In this document: in pieces, positions 1-9,117 of the stretch
How the letters are laid out: every line of letters begins with the position of its first letter
Numbering within the stretch: the first letter of the stretch is position 1
Source: DASSQJ01 sp963726295
GTDB lineage: Bacteria > Actinomycetota > Actinomycetes > Actinomycetales > Dermatophilaceae
NCBI GenBank assembly: GCA_963726295.1
Contig: CAVSBW010000001.1
Coordinates: 744,001-808,000 of the forward strand
DNA length: 64,000 bases
Reading direction: 5' to 3'
Notes under the pieces: model-generated
Seen by the model: the letters and a program-made list of their open reading frames with translations, nothing else
Told to the model about the DNA's origin: nothing
Database searches by the model: none
Translations under genes and position numbers: made by a program

Positions 1-374
1 ACACCGTTTCCGCGTCCGTCCCCGCCGCCCCGACCTACGCCCCCGTCCCGACCCGCACCGTCTCGGTCGAGTCCGAGGACTGTGTCGGCAAGGCCGTCCT
101 CGTGGGCGACGAGTGCGTCCTCCACGTCCCCGGTCCCACGGTCACCATCCCGGCCGCCACCACGGCGCGCGCCGAGGAGTCGCACTCCTCCTCCGGGACG
201 ACCACCACGTCGGCGCCGCCTCGGACCGCGGGCCCGGCCACCACCACGACCGCCGGCTCGGACGACGGCTACGCCGAGCAGGAGGACGGTGAGGACGAGA
301 GCCACGAGGACGGCGAGCACGAGGAGGACCACGAGGATGAGTACGACGGCGGTGGAGAGTACGAGCACGACTGA
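1..374 (+). CDS. C-terminal part of an unidentified protein with an acidic tail (5' end outside window)
   Basis: The frame starting at base 3 is open from the window edge to a TGA at 372-374, so the gene begins upstream. The visible part has a short stretch with two cysteines (EDCVGKAV, GDECVLHV), then a Thr/Ser/Pro-rich low-complexity region. It ends in about 35 residues made almost wholly of Glu, Asp, His and Gly. That composition suggests a surface-exposed or metal-binding tail, but no domain is recognisable and no function is proposed. It converges on the histidine kinase gene, with 25 bases between the stop codons. Confidence 0.6.
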   Translation, partial: TVSASVPAAPTYAPVPTRTVSVESEDCVGKAVLVGDECVLHVPGPTVTIPAATTARAEESHSSSGTTTTSAPPRTAGPATTTTAGSDDGYAEQEDGEDESHEDGEHEEDHEDEYDGGGEYEHD

Positions 375-399
375 GGCCGTACCGCCCTCGCCCGCCGGG

Positions 400-1695
400 T
401 CAGGCCGGGGCCGCGGGCAGCCTGATCTCGACTCGCAGGCCGCCCAGCTCGGAGTCCCCGAGGCGCACCGACCCACCGGCTCCCTCGACGACACGGTGGA
501 CGATGGCCAGCCCCAGACCGGTGGAGCCCGCGCCGCTGTGGCCGCGGCCCCGCCACGGCACCGTCATGCCCGACCCGGCGTCCTCGACGACGAGGTGCAC
601 CTCGCCGGCCGTGCTGCGCAGCACCACGCGCGCACCGGCGTCCTCCGGCGTGTGCGCGAAGACGTTGTCGAGGAGGGTGTCCAGAACCTCACGGACGTCG
701 TCCGCGGAGAGCTCGACCCGCGCTCCCGGCGCGAGCACGACGAGGTCGAGCCTGCGTCCCTGGTCCTCGGCCAGCGCCCGCCAGAAGCTGACCCGCTCGC
801 CGAGCAGCGGCGCGACCTCGATGGCCGGCCTCATCTCGTCCGTCACCGGGCGCCGCGCCTCGCGCACCACCTCGTCGATGCTGCGCTGCAGCGCGTCGAC
901 GTGGTCGCGGAGCCGGTCGGCCACTGCGGTGTCCTCGACGAGGTCGGTGTCGAGCCGCAACGCGGTCACGGGGGTGCGGAGCCGATGGCCGAGGTCGGCC
1001 ACGTGCTCGCGCTCGGCGGCCACGAGGGCATGGATGCGGTCGGCCAGGGCGTTGAGCGCACGTCCGAGCTCGGCGGTCTCCGGCGGTCCACCCGGAACGG
1101 CACGCGCGTCCGCCTCGCCCTCCCGCAGCCGGTGCGCCACCGTGGCCACCTCGGTGACGGGGATGCTGATCCGGCGGCCCAGCCACCACGCGACGGCGAC
1201 CGAGAGTCCGACCAGCCCGACACCGAGCAGCCCCACGATGAGCCACGCGTTCGCGACGCCGGCCCGCAGCTCCGCGTCGGTCACGGTGGCGACCACCACC
1301 GCGAGACCGGCTTGGTCCCCCTGGTCGATGGTGACGACGGCGTCGCGGCCTCCCTCGAAGTCGGTCGTGAAGGATGCCCTGTCGCGGCGCCCCCGTTCGA
1401 CGGCTGCGTCGACGTGCTCGGGGAGGGGTGGGGTGGCCCCGCCCAGGACGGCGCCATCGGCCTCGACGACGACCACCTGAGGTCCCTCGTCGCTGGCGGC
1501 GGCGACGGTGCGGTCGAGGGTGGCCCGGTCGGCGACCGTGGCGACGAGGGTGGCGACCTCCTGGGCCTGCTGCACCGCCCGGGTGGTCGCCTGCGCCTCG
1601 GCCAGGTTGGCGAGGAGGATGCACAGGGGCAGCACGAACGCCACGACGACGCCGGCCGTGGTGGCCGCCACGAGCAGGGCGATCCGCCGGGTCAC
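400..1695 (-). CDS. Two-component sensor histidine kinase (HAMP, HisKA, HATPase)
   Basis: A 431-residue membrane sensor kinase that would autophosphorylate on His and pass the phosphate to the response regulator encoded just upstream. An N-terminal membrane helix (about 5-30) and a second near residues 150-172 enclose an extracytoplasmic sensor of about 115 residues. A HAMP linker follows, then the H-box GHRLRTPVTALR, an N-box LLDNVFAHT, and G-boxes DAGSGM and GSTGLGLAIVHRV. The architecture and length are usual for OmpR-class kinases. It lies 6 bp downstream of the regulator gene on the same strand, so the two form an operon. The signal sensed cannot be read from the sequence. Confidence 0.92.
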   Translation of the reverse strand: MTRRIALLVAATTAGVVVAFVLPLCILLANLAEAQATTRAVQQAQEVATLVATVADRATLDRTVAAASDEGPQVVVVEADGAVLGGATPPLPEHVDAAVERGRRDRASFTTDFEGGRDAVVTIDQGDQAGLAVVVATVTDAELRAGVANAWLIVGLLGVGLVGLSVAVAWWLGRRISIPVTEVATVAHRLREGEADARAVPGGPPETAELGRALNALADRIHALVAAEREHVADLGHRLRTPVTALRLDTDLVEDTAVADRLRDHVDALQRSIDEVVREARRPVTDEMRPAIEVAPLLGERVSFWRALAEDQGRRLDLVVLAPGARVELSADDVREVLDTLLDNVFAHTPEDAGARVVLRSTAGEVHLVVEDAGSGMTVPWRGRGHSGAGSTGLGLAIVHRVVEGAGGSVRLGDSELGGLRVEIRLPAAPA

Positions 1696-1701
1696 GGGGG
1701 C

Positions 1702-2409
1702 TCAGCCGCCGTCGGTGGTGGCGTCCGGGGCGGCCAGGCGCACCCCGACGCCGCGGACGCTGTGGAGGTAGACGGGCTCGGCGGCGCTCTCGCCGAGCTT
1801 GCGCCGCAGCCAGGACAGGTGCACGTCGACGGTGCGCTCGCCGCCGCCGTAGGGCTGGTTCCACACCTCGGCGAGGATCTCCCGCTTCGTCACGACCTCG
1901 CCGGCGCGGCGGGCGAGCAGGTGGAGCAGGTCGAACTCGCGGCGGGACAGGTCGAGCGCAGTGCCGTCGAGGGTCGCCTCACGCGTCACGGGGTCGACGC
2001 AGAGCGCCCCGACGACGAGGGGCTCGGTCGTCCCGTCGGCCTGCACGCGGCGCAGCACCGCACGCACGCGCGCCTCGAGCTGGTCCATCCCGAACGGCTT
2101 GACGACGTAGTCGTCCGCGCCGGCGTCGAGGGCCTTCACCACGGACGGGTCGTCGTCGCGGGCGGTGACGACGATGACCGGCGTGCGCCGAACCGCGCGG
2201 AGCATCGAGAGCAGGCTGTGGCCGTCGAGGTCGGGCAGCCCGAGGTCGAGGAGGACCAGGTCGGGCTGCTCGTCGAGGGCCTGCTGGAGGCCGACCATGC
2301 CGGACGGCGCGCTCGACACCGCATAGCCGCGGTCGGTGAGCGACCGCACGAGGGAGGACCTGATCGCGGGGTCGTCCTCGATGACGAGAACGTGTGTCAC
2401 AGTGGGCAC
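1702..2409 (-). CDS. OmpR/PhoB-family response regulator
   Basis: A 235-residue regulator with a receiver domain (VLVIEDDPAIRSSL; phosphoacceptor Asp in LVLLDLGLPDLDG; Lys in YVVKPFG) and a C-terminal winged-helix DNA-binding domain (SRREFDLLHLLARRAGEVV to YLHSVRGVGVRL). It is the partner of the adjacent kinase. The chosen start is GTG at 2409; GTG at 2400 (VTHVLVIEDD) is also possible. No Shine-Dalgarno sequence precedes it, and the divergent gene starts only 26 bases away, so the two promoters must overlap and the mRNA may be leaderless. Confidence 0.92.
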   Translation of the reverse strand: MPTVTHVLVIEDDPAIRSSLVRSLTDRGYAVSSAPSGMVGLQQALDEQPDLVLLDLGLPDLDGHSLLSMLRAVRRTPVIVVTARDDDPSVVKALDAGADDYVVKPFGMDQLEARVRAVLRRVQADGTTEPLVVGALCVDPVTREATLDGTALDLSRREFDLLHLLARRAGEVVTKREILAEVWNQPYGGGERTVDVHLSWLRRKLGESAAEPVYLHSVRGVGVRLAAPDATTDGG

Positions 2410-2435
2410 CGTATTGCAGTCAGAGGGAGGCGCGC

Positions 2436-2996
2436 GTGAGGTCCGGCCGCAGACCGCTGCTCCTCATGGGGCTGGTCTGGCTGCTCGTGGTTGCTGCCGT
2501 CGGCTCGGTGACCTATCTCGTCGTCGACCGCGCCGGCAAGGAGATCGGCGACACCTCGGGCACCAGCCAGGTCGTCGCCGCGCCCTCGCTGAGGACCTCC
2601 ACGACGTCACGCCCGACCCCCTCGTCACCGCGTCCCACCGCGACCCGGACGCGGACGACAACCCCGAAGTCCACCCCGAAGTCCACCCCAACACCCACCG
2701 TGTCGGCGGTCACTCCGGTGCCCAGCCGCCGAACCACCCCCATCGAGGCGCCGCCCACCCCCACCCCCACCACCTCGCCCACCCGCACCGCCTCGTTCAC
2801 CACCAAGGGCGGCACCGTGGTCGCGTCGTGCACCGGCGACCGCATGGTGGTGGGGTCGATCCGCCCGCGCAACGGCTGGAGCTTGGAGCGGGAGGTCGAG
2901 GGCGACCATCTCGAGGTGCACTTCAAGGCGTCCGAGGACGAGGTCGAGATCAAGATCCGCTGCCGGGACGGCGTTCCGACCGAGGTCCAGGACTAG
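2436..2996 (+). CDS. Single-pass membrane-anchored protein with Thr/Pro-rich linker
   Basis: A 186-residue protein. The GTG start at 2436 is chosen because a strong ribosome site (gagggagg) ends 5 bases before it. Residues about 8-28 form one membrane helix, so the rest is probably outside the cell. A long Ser/Thr/Pro linker (about 45-115) leads to a small C-terminal domain of about 65 residues with two cysteines (VVASCTGDRM, IKIRCRDG), which could form a disulfide. No family was recognised. It starts back-to-back with the response regulator and may be a target or accessory of that system; this is inference. Confidence 0.75.
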   Translation: MRSGRRPLLLMGLVWLLVVAAVGSVTYLVVDRAGKEIGDTSGTSQVVAAPSLRTSTTSRPTPSSPRPTATRTRTTTPKSTPKSTPTPTVSAVTPVPSRRTTPIEAPPTPTPTTSPTRTASFTTKGGTVVASCTGDRMVVGSIRPRNGWSLEREVEGDHLEVHFKASEDEVEIKIRCRDGVPTEVQD

Positions 2997-3006
2997 CCTG
3001 CGGGGG

Positions 3007-3882
3007 ATGACCACCGCCCTCGTCACCGACTCCACGGCGTACCTGGCGCCCGAGCTCCTCGAAGGCCTGGACGTGCGGGTCGTGCCGCTGCACGTCGTCG
3101 TCGGCGGCAAGGAGCGGCGCGAGGGGGTCGACGTCAGCGCGGCCGAGGTGGCCGTGGCACTTCGCTCGTTCACCCCGGTCTCGACGTCGCGGCCCGCACC
3201 CGCCGCCTTCCTCGAGGCCTACGAGGCGGCGGCTAGTGACGGTGCCGACGCCGTGGTCTCGGTGCACATCTCCGCCGAGCTGTCGAGCACCATCGGTGGT
3301 GCCGAGCTCGCGGCCGAACAGGCACACCTGCCGGTCACGGTGGTCGACTCGCGGGCCCTCGGGATGGTGATGGGGTACGCCGTGCTCGCGGGCGCCCGCG
3401 CGGCGGCGGGAGGGGCGGACGCCGAGGCCGTCGCCGACCTCGTGCGGCGGACCTGCTCCGCGTCGACCGTCGTCTTCTACGTCGACACCCTCGAGTACCT
3501 GCGGCGGGGTGGCCGGATCGGGCGGGCGGGCGCGCTCGTCGGCTCGGCGCTGTCCATCAAGCCGATCCTCGCCCTGCGCGGGGGGCAGATCGTCCCCCTC
3601 GAGCGGGTCCGCACCTCGAGCCGGGCCATCGCTCGTATCGAGGAGCTCGCGGTCGAGGCGGCCGAGCGTCCAGGTGCCCACGGCGGGGGGTCGCAGGGTG
3701 CCGGTGTCGACCTTGCCGTGCACCACCTCGACTCGCCCGAGCGGGCGGAGAAGCTCGCCGAGCGACTCGGGTCGCGCCTCCCCGAGGCGACGGTTCGGGT
3801 GGTCGAGCTCGGGGCGGTCGTCGGCGCCCACGTCGGTCCGGGGACGCTGGCGGTGGCGGTCGTGCCCCGCCTCGACGACTGA
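3007..3882 (+). CDS. DegV family fatty-acid-binding protein
   Basis: A 291-residue protein of the DegV family, whose members bind a fatty acid and in some bacteria (as FakB) present it to a fatty-acid kinase. Typical marks are the start ALVTDSTAYLAPELL, STSRPAPAAFLEAYEAA, VVDSRALGMVMGYAVL and RRGGRIGRAGALVGSALSIKPIL. Length is normal. The next gene, plsY, also concerns acyl groups and starts 5 bases after this stop, so the two are probably co-transcribed. No FakA-like kinase is visible here, so a lipid role is inferred from the family only. Confidence 0.9.
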   Translation: MTTALVTDSTAYLAPELLEGLDVRVVPLHVVVGGKERREGVDVSAAEVAVALRSFTPVSTSRPAPAAFLEAYEAAASDGADAVVSVHISAELSSTIGGAELAAEQAHLPVTVVDSRALGMVMGYAVLAGARAAAGGADAEAVADLVRRTCSASTVVFYVDTLEYLRRGGRIGRAGALVGSALSIKPILALRGGQIVPLERVRTSSRAIARIEELAVEAAERPGAHGGGSQGAGVDLAVHHLDSPERAEKLAERLGSRLPEATVRVVELGAVVGAHVGPGTLAVAVVPRLDD

Positions 3883-3886
3883 CCCG

Positions 3887-4489
3887 ATGACCCCGGCATC
3901 CGTCGCGCTGGTGCTCGCCACCGCCGTCGTGGCCTTCCTCGTCGGCGGGGTGAACCCCGCGGCGTTGCTGGCCCGGGCGCTCGGCGTCGACCTGCGGACC
4001 TCCGGGTCGGGCAACCCGGGGGCCACGAACGCGGGCCGGGTCCTCGGTCGCAAGTGGGGCGTGCTCGTGCTCGTCCTCGATGTGCTGAAGGCGTACCTGC
4101 CGACCCTGCTGGCGCTTCAGGCGCTGGGCCTGGTGCCCGCGCTCGTCGCGGGGTTCGCCGTCGTCCTGGGCCACGTGTTCAGCCCGTTCCTTCGCGGCCG
4201 CGGCGGCAAGGGCGTCGCCTGCGCCGTGGGCGCCGTGCTCGCCGTGGTGCCGTGGGTGGCGCTGGGGGCGGTGCTCGTGTTCCTGCTCGTGTGGGTGGCG
4301 GTGTCCTACGTGGGACGCGCCTCGGTGGTCACCACCGGGCTGCTGCTGCTGTTCGGGGTGGTTGCGGGGGTGGGGCTGGTGCCCTGGGTCGAGCCGGTGG
4401 TCGGGTGGTGGCTGGTGGCGCTGTCGGGACTCGTGCTCTGGCGGCACCGGCGCAACATCCGCGCGTGGTGGGTGCGCCGGACCCGCTGA
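3887..4489 (+). CDS. plsY: Glycerol-3-phosphate acyltransferase PlsY
   Basis: A 200-residue integral membrane enzyme that transfers an acyl group from acyl-phosphate to glycerol-3-phosphate, the first acylation in phospholipid synthesis. The three cytoplasmic motifs are present: SGSGNPGATNAGR (about 40-52), GHVFSPFLRGRGGKGVA (about 96-112) and a C-terminal HRRNI segment after the last helix. Five hydrophobic segments match the family. ATG at 3887 follows the degV stop closely and gives a normal length. Confidence 0.93.
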   Translation: MTPASVALVLATAVVAFLVGGVNPAALLARALGVDLRTSGSGNPGATNAGRVLGRKWGVLVLVLDVLKAYLPTLLALQALGLVPALVAGFAVVLGHVFSPFLRGRGGKGVACAVGAVLAVVPWVALGAVLVFLLVWVAVSYVGRASVVTTGLLLLFGVVAGVGLVPWVEPVVGWWLVALSGLVLWRHRRNIRAWWVRRTR

Positions 4490-4614
4490 GCCGCTGGACC
4501 ACACGTACTCCGCGACGGCGGGGCCTCCTCGGCGTCGACGCCCTCGCGGCGGTGGAGTGACCGTCCTGCACTGACCGGCAGGGCCGGACCGCCGGGTCCC
4601 GGGCCTGCCGCGTG

Positions 4615-4657
4615 CCGTCGTCCACAGGGGACGTCCGGCGAACCGTCGTCCACAGGG
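4615..4657. repeat. 15-bp direct repeat upstream of comEA
   Basis: CCGTCGTCCACAGGG occurs twice without mismatch, at 4615-4629 and 4643-4657, a 28-bp offset. The 217-bp gap between plsY and comEA holds no other gene. Each copy contains TCGTCCACA, which differs from the actinobacterial DnaA box TTGTCCACA at one base. Candidate operator or DnaA-box pair for the com operon; function unknown. Confidence 0.4.
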
Positions 4658-4706
4658 TCCTCCGCCGGGGCCGACCCGGCGTCGGTGCCCGCCTACGGTC
4701 GCCGCC

Positions 4707-5669
4707 ATGGGACGACGTGACGAGGGCTCGGGGCTCTCCCCCCGGGCGAGGGCGAGGCTTCGCGCAGCGCCCTCGCGCAGCACGGACGGCCAGTTCGTCG
4801 CAGGCCCCGAGGACCTCGTCACCGAGGTTCGCTCCCTGGCCGCCGCCGGACCCGCCGGCAGGGGCCACGGGGGTGGGGGTGGCTCGCCGGGTCGCCACCG
4901 TCGCCTCCGCCCGCCGGGCCGGCCCTGGGCGCGGCTCCCGTCCTCGTTCGTCGGAGCGCGCTGGCGGCCGAGCCGGGCGGCGGTCGCCGGGGTGGTGGCG
5001 GTCGCCCTGGTCGCCGCCCTCCTGTTCGGGGTGCGGGTCGCGTGGGCCCGGGCGTCCGGCGACGGCGAGGTCATCGCTCCCGGTGGCGGCGCGCGGGCCG
5101 GGCCCACCGGCATCAGCGCCGGAGCCGACCCGGTGGGGCTCGGCCCTCAACCGGCCGGGGCAGGCACCGCCGGCGCGGCGACGGTGGACGGTGCTGCCGA
5201 CGCCGCCACCGGGGGTGCTCCGGGGGAGGGGGTCGAGGTGGTGGTGCACGTCGTCGGCCGGGTGCGCCGGCCGGGCCTGCAGTACCTGCCGGTGGGCTCC
5301 CGGGTCGCGGATGCGGTGGACGCGGCCGGTGGTGCCACCGGCAGGGCCGACCTCGGGGCGGTGAACCTCGCACGTCCGCTGGTCGACGGCGAGCAGGTGT
5401 GGGTGCCGGCCGTCGGCGAGGCCGCCGACCCGACGGTCGCCGCACCGGCAGGTCCCGGCTCCTCCACGGCCCCCGGCGGCACGGTCTCGCTCAACACCGC
5501 CGACCTGGCCGCGCTCGACACGCTGCCCGGCGTGGGGCCGGTCATCGCCCAGCGGATCGTCGACTGGCGCACGGCCCACGGCCGCTTCACCAGCGTCGAC
5601 GAGCTCGCGGAGGTCAGCGGCATCGGGGAGAAGATGCTCGAGCAGCTGCGTCCATTGGTGACGCCGTGA
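4707..5669 (+). CDS. comEA: Competence protein ComEA (SLBB plus helix-hairpin-helix)
   Basis: A 320-residue membrane-anchored DNA receptor. Order: a basic N-terminal region of about 90 residues, one membrane helix (about 93-113), a Gly/Ala linker, an SLBB domain (VVVHVVGRVRRPGLQYL to VDGEQVWVP, about 175-235), and a C-terminal double helix-hairpin-helix (LNTADLAALDTLPGVGPVIA, then FTSVDELAEVSGIGEKML). In competent bacteria ComEA binds incoming double-stranded DNA outside the membrane. The stop overlaps the comEC start (GTGA), so the two are translationally coupled. Confidence 0.93.
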   Translation: MGRRDEGSGLSPRARARLRAAPSRSTDGQFVAGPEDLVTEVRSLAAAGPAGRGHGGGGGSPGRHRRLRPPGRPWARLPSSFVGARWRPSRAAVAGVVAVALVAALLFGVRVAWARASGDGEVIAPGGGARAGPTGISAGADPVGLGPQPAGAGTAGAATVDGAADAATGGAPGEGVEVVVHVVGRVRRPGLQYLPVGSRVADAVDAAGGATGRADLGAVNLARPLVDGEQVWVPAVGEAADPTVAAPAGPGSSTAPGGTVSLNTADLAALDTLPGVGPVIAQRIVDWRTAHGRFTSVDELAEVSGIGEKMLEQLRPLVTP

Positions 5670-8056
5670 GCCGCACGGCATCCGCGTCGATGGCGGCGCC
5701 GTTGCGGCGCACCGACCTACGGCTGTTGGGGCCGGCAGTGTCCGCCTGGGCGGTGGCCGCGGCGACCCTCGGGTCGTCGGCCACGGTGCGGGCCGTGGTG
5801 GTCGGTGGGCTCGTCGGCCTCGCCGCGCTGGTCGTGGGCGTCGCGCGGTGGCGGGGACGGGGAGGGGGTCGGGCACTGGTGTCCCCGGTCCTGCTGACGG
5901 TGGTCGTGGTGGCGCTGCTGCAGGCTGCTGCCGCCGGAGCGGCCGCCTGGCGCGACCGCGGTGACGTCTCCGGCCTGGCAGCCGAGCGGGCCTCGGTGCG
6001 GGCGCTCGTCGTCGTCACCGGCGACCCCGTCGCCGTCGGGGGACGGGCGATGGAGCAGCAGGGGGTGGTGCGCACGGCCACCCTCGTGCGCCTCGAGGCC
6101 CGGGGCCGGGTCCTCGACACGGGCGCGCCGGTGCTGCTCACCGGTGGTGACGGGCTCGGCGACGCGCCGTGGCGCTCGACGGTCGACCTCCGGGGGCGGC
6201 TGGTGCCCGCCGACCCCGGCGACGACCGTGTCGCCCTGCTCTCGGTGGCCGGGGACCCGGTGGTCGTCGAGCCCCCGGGCATGGTCGCGGCGGCGGCCGA
6301 GCGGCTGCGGGCCGGGCTCCGGTCCGCCGTCGACCACGCGCCGGCCGACGCCCGCGGGCTGCTCCCGGGACTGGTCATCGGCGACACGAGCCGCACTCCG
6401 CCGGAGCTCACGGACGCCATGCGTGCGACCGGCATGACCCACCTGACCGCGGTGAGCGGGTCCAACGTCGCGGTCGTCATCGGCATGGTCCTCGGGGTGT
6501 GCGCGGTGCTGGGGATGCCCAGGCGGCTGCGACCCGTGCTGGCCGGGCTGGCGCTCGCCGGGTTCGTCGTCCTGGCCCGCCCCGACCCCAGCGTGGTGCG
6601 GGCCGCGGCGATGGGCGCCATCGGGCTCCTCGGGCTGAGCCGCTCCCGGCGCTCGGCCGGACCGCCGGTGCTGGCCGGCGCGGTGGTGGCGGTGCTCGTG
6701 GTCGACCCCTGGCTGGCCCGGTCCTACGGCTTCGCCCTGTCCACGCTGGCCACGCTCGGGCTCCTGCTCTTCACCCGGCCGTGGGGCGAGGCGGTGGCCA
6801 CCCGGCTCCCGTCCCGGCTGGCGCCCCTGGGGCCGGCACTCGCGGTACCGGTCGCGGCCCAGGCGGCGACGGCGCCGGTCATCGTCCTGCTCCAGGGCTC
6901 GGTGAGCGTGGTCGGCGTGTTGGCCAACCTGCTGGCGGCGCCGCTGGTGCCCCCGGCCACCGTCGCTGGGGTGCTGGCCGCGCTCGTGTCGGTCGTCTGG
7001 GCTCGCGGTGCCGAGCTCGTGGCGTGGGTCGGCGTGGTGCCCACCGAGGCCATCGCCTGGGTCGCCCACGCCGTCGCCGACATCCCGGGTGGCACCCTGC
7101 CCTGGCCCGACGGTGCGGTGGGTGCGCTGCTGCTGGCCGCGCTGCTGATCGCCCTGGTCGTCACCGGCCGAGCCGTGGTCGCGGTCGTGGGGGCGCACCC
7201 GGTGCTCGCACTCGCGGTGGTCGCACTTGCGTCCGCGGCGCTGGTGCCGACCCGGGTCGTGACGTGGCCGCCCGAGGGGTGGCGGGTCGTCGCCTGCGAC
7301 GTCGGGCAGGGTGACGCGGTGGTCCTGCGCAGCGGCCCCGGGCGCGCCGTCCTGATCGACGCCGGACCCGACCCGCCACTCGTCGACGGCTGCCTCGACC
7401 GCCTCGGCGTCACGGTCCTCGACGCCGTCGTGCTCACCCACTTCCACGCCGACCACGTCGACGGCCTGGCCGGTGCGGTGCGGGGGCGCACGGTGCGCCA
7501 GGTGCTCGTGACTCCGGTGGCCGAACCCCGCTACGGCGCCGACGAGGTCACGCGGGTCGCGGCCGCCGCCCGGGCGCCGGTGGTCGTCGTCCGGGCCGGA
7601 GACCACGTCCGCCTCGGCGAGGTCGACGCCGTCGTGTGGAGCCCGTGGCACCGCATCGCGGCCGGGTCGGTGCCCAACAACGCCAGCGTCGTGCTGGCGG
7701 CGCGGGTGGGGCGCGTCGACGCGCTGCTGCTCGGTGACGTCGAACGGGAGGCCGCCCACGACCTGCTCCTGCGCCTGCGTCGCGACCCGCGGATGGCGGC
7801 GGCCGCCGCCGGGTTCGAGGTGGTGAAGACGCCGCACCACGGGTCATCCAACCTCGACGACGGCCTGATGGCCGCGGTCGCGGCACCCGTGGGCCTGGTG
7901 AGCGTCGGGGCCGAGAACGACTACGGGCATCCGGCGCCGCACCACCTCGACCTGTTGCGGCGGCTCGGCTGCGCCGTCTACCGCACCGACCAGCACGGTG
8001 ACCTCGCCGTGGTGGAGCGGTCCGGCGCTGCGGTGGCCGTCGCCACCGCGCGGTGA
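5666..8056 (+). CDS. comEC: DNA uptake channel ComEC/Rec2
   Basis: A polytopic membrane protein of about 796 residues that carries one DNA strand across the membrane. An N-terminal hydrophobic region with an OB-like loop comes first, then the Competence domain (about 220-490; GLVIGDTSRTPPELTDAMRATG, MTHLTAVSGSNVAVV). A C-terminal metallo-beta-lactamase-like domain has metal motifs THFHADHVDG and TPHHGSSN. GTG at 5666 overlaps the comEA stop; ATG at 5690 is an alternative. In many actinobacteria holA follows comEC; here an unrelated LysR gene follows on the other strand. Confidence 0.92.
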   Translation: MSRTASASMAAPLRRTDLRLLGPAVSAWAVAAATLGSSATVRAVVVGGLVGLAALVVGVARWRGRGGGRALVSPVLLTVVVVALLQAAAAGAAAWRDRGDVSGLAAERASVRALVVVTGDPVAVGGRAMEQQGVVRTATLVRLEARGRVLDTGAPVLLTGGDGLGDAPWRSTVDLRGRLVPADPGDDRVALLSVAGDPVVVEPPGMVAAAAERLRAGLRSAVDHAPADARGLLPGLVIGDTSRTPPELTDAMRATGMTHLTAVSGSNVAVVIGMVLGVCAVLGMPRRLRPVLAGLALAGFVVLARPDPSVVRAAAMGAIGLLGLSRSRRSAGPPVLAGAVVAVLVVDPWLARSYGFALSTLATLGLLLFTRPWGEAVATRLPSRLAPLGPALAVPVAAQAATAPVIVLLQGSVSVVGVLANLLAAPLVPPATVAGVLAALVSVVWARGAELVAWVGVVPTEAIAWVAHAVADIPGGTLPWPDGAVGALLLAALLIALVVTGRAVVAVVGAHPVLALAVVALASAALVPTRVVTWPPEGWRVVACDVGQGDAVVLRSGPGRAVLIDAGPDPPLVDGCLDRLGVTVLDAVVLTHFHADHVDGLAGAVRGRTVRQVLVTPVAEPRYGADEVTRVAAAARAPVVVVRAGDHVRLGEVDAVVWSPWHRIAAGSVPNNASVVLAARVGRVDALLLGDVEREAAHDLLLRLRRDPRMAAAAAGFEVVKTPHHGSSNLDDGLMAAVAAPVGLVSVGAENDYGHPAPHHLDLLRRLGCAVYRTDQHGDLAVVERSGAAVAVATAR

Positions 8057-8089
8057 GGCGCAGCACCGGGGCCGGGGCCAGCGGGCCGG

Positions 8090-9043
8090 TCAGATGCTGA
8101 ACGCGGGCTCCGGCATCCGCGTCGTCGGCGAGGTGGGCTGGGAGCGGGCACTCTCGACGAGCGCGTCGAGGGTGGCGGCCACCGCCGGTACCCGCTGCAG
8201 GTCAGGAGTGGTGACGGCGGCGATGGTGCGCCGCGACTCGGGGGTCAGGGGGAGCGCGACGACGTCGTCGTGCTGGATCGTGCGCAGGATGAGGTCGGGG
8301 ATGAGCGACACCCCCAGGCCCTCGGCCACGAGCCCCATGACGGCCACGTAGTCCTCGGTCTCGTACGCGACGTCGGGGCGGAACCCGGCGGCGTCGGCGA
8401 GCTGGACGAGGTGGCCGCGGCAGCGGGGGCAGCCGGCGATCCACGGCTCGCCGGAGAGCTCGGCGAGGTCGACGTGCTCGCGGTCGGCCACCTTGTGGTG
8501 CCTCGGGACCGCGAGCCGCACCTCGTCCTCGATCAACGGCGTGGTGACGAACGCCTCGAGGTCGTCCTCGCCGCGGGTGACGTCGGTGCCCTCGTAGGTG
8601 AACGCGACGGCGAGGTCGCAGTCCCCCGCGCGCAGGGCGGCGATGCTCTCGGGTGGCTCGGCCTCGGTGAAGGTGATGGTGACGTCGGGGAACCGCTGGC
8701 GCAGCAGGGACAGGGCACGTGGGACGAGCGTGGCCGACGCCGACGGGAAGGCCATGAGCCGCACCCGCCCGCTGCGGAGGCCGGCGATGGCCGCGACCTC
8801 CTCCTCGGCGGCGTCGAGGGCGGCGAGCACGGGGCCGGCGTGGTGGGCGAGGACCCGGCCGGCCTCGGTGAGCCGCACGTTGCGTCCCACGCGCTCGACG
8901 AGGACGGTGCCGGTGCGCTGCTCGAGCCGGCGCACCATCTGCGAGATCGCCGGCTGCGTGTAGCCCAGCGCCGCCGCCGCCGCCGTGAAGCTGCCCTCCT
9001 CGGAGATGGCGCGCATCACGCGCAGCCCTGCGGCGTCGATCAT
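8090..9043 (-). CDS. LysR-family transcriptional regulator
   Basis: A 317-residue regulator with an N-terminal winged helix (LRVMRAISEEGSFTAAAAALGYTQPAISQMVRRLE) and a C-terminal type-2 periplasmic-binding-protein-like effector domain (VRLMAFPSASATLVPRALSLLRQ onward). The start at 9043 places the helix-turn-helix at the usual distance; an in-frame start at 9067 would add eight residues. LysR regulators usually control a divergent neighbour, but the next gene here is on the same strand, so the target is not obvious. Confidence 0.9.
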   Translation of the reverse strand: MIDAAGLRVMRAISEEGSFTAAAAALGYTQPAISQMVRRLEQRTGTVLVERVGRNVRLTEAGRVLAHHAGPVLAALDAAEEEVAAIAGLRSGRVRLMAFPSASATLVPRALSLLRQRFPDVTITFTEAEPPESIAALRAGDCDLAVAFTYEGTDVTRGEDDLEAFVTTPLIEDEVRLAVPRHHKVADREHVDLAELSGEPWIAGCPRCRGHLVQLADAAGFRPDVAYETEDYVAVMGLVAEGLGVSLIPDLILRTIQHDDVVALPLTPESRRTIAAVTTPDLQRVPAVAATLDALVESARSQPTSPTTRMPEPAFSI

Positions 9044-9065
9044 GTGCCCAGCGTAGTGGGCATAC

Positions 9066-9080
9066 ATAACTCCGCGTTAT
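9066..9080. promoter_or_regulatory. Candidate LysR-type operator (T-N11-A palindrome)
   Basis: ATAAC-N5-GTTAT is a perfect 5-bp inverted repeat with the T-N11-A spacing of LysR-type boxes, 23 bp upstream of the regulator's chosen start. Autoregulation is the simple reading. It overlaps the alternative start at 9067, which argues against that longer start. Confidence 0.45.
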
Positions 9081-9117
9081 CGGTTCCGCGATGTGGTCCG
9101 ACGCCCGGTTCGAGCCG

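Noticed and set aside
82..2439. A 785-codon plus-strand frame opposite the two-component system
   Set aside because: The minus strand carries complete histidine-kinase and response-regulator motifs; the plus frame has only low-complexity sequence.
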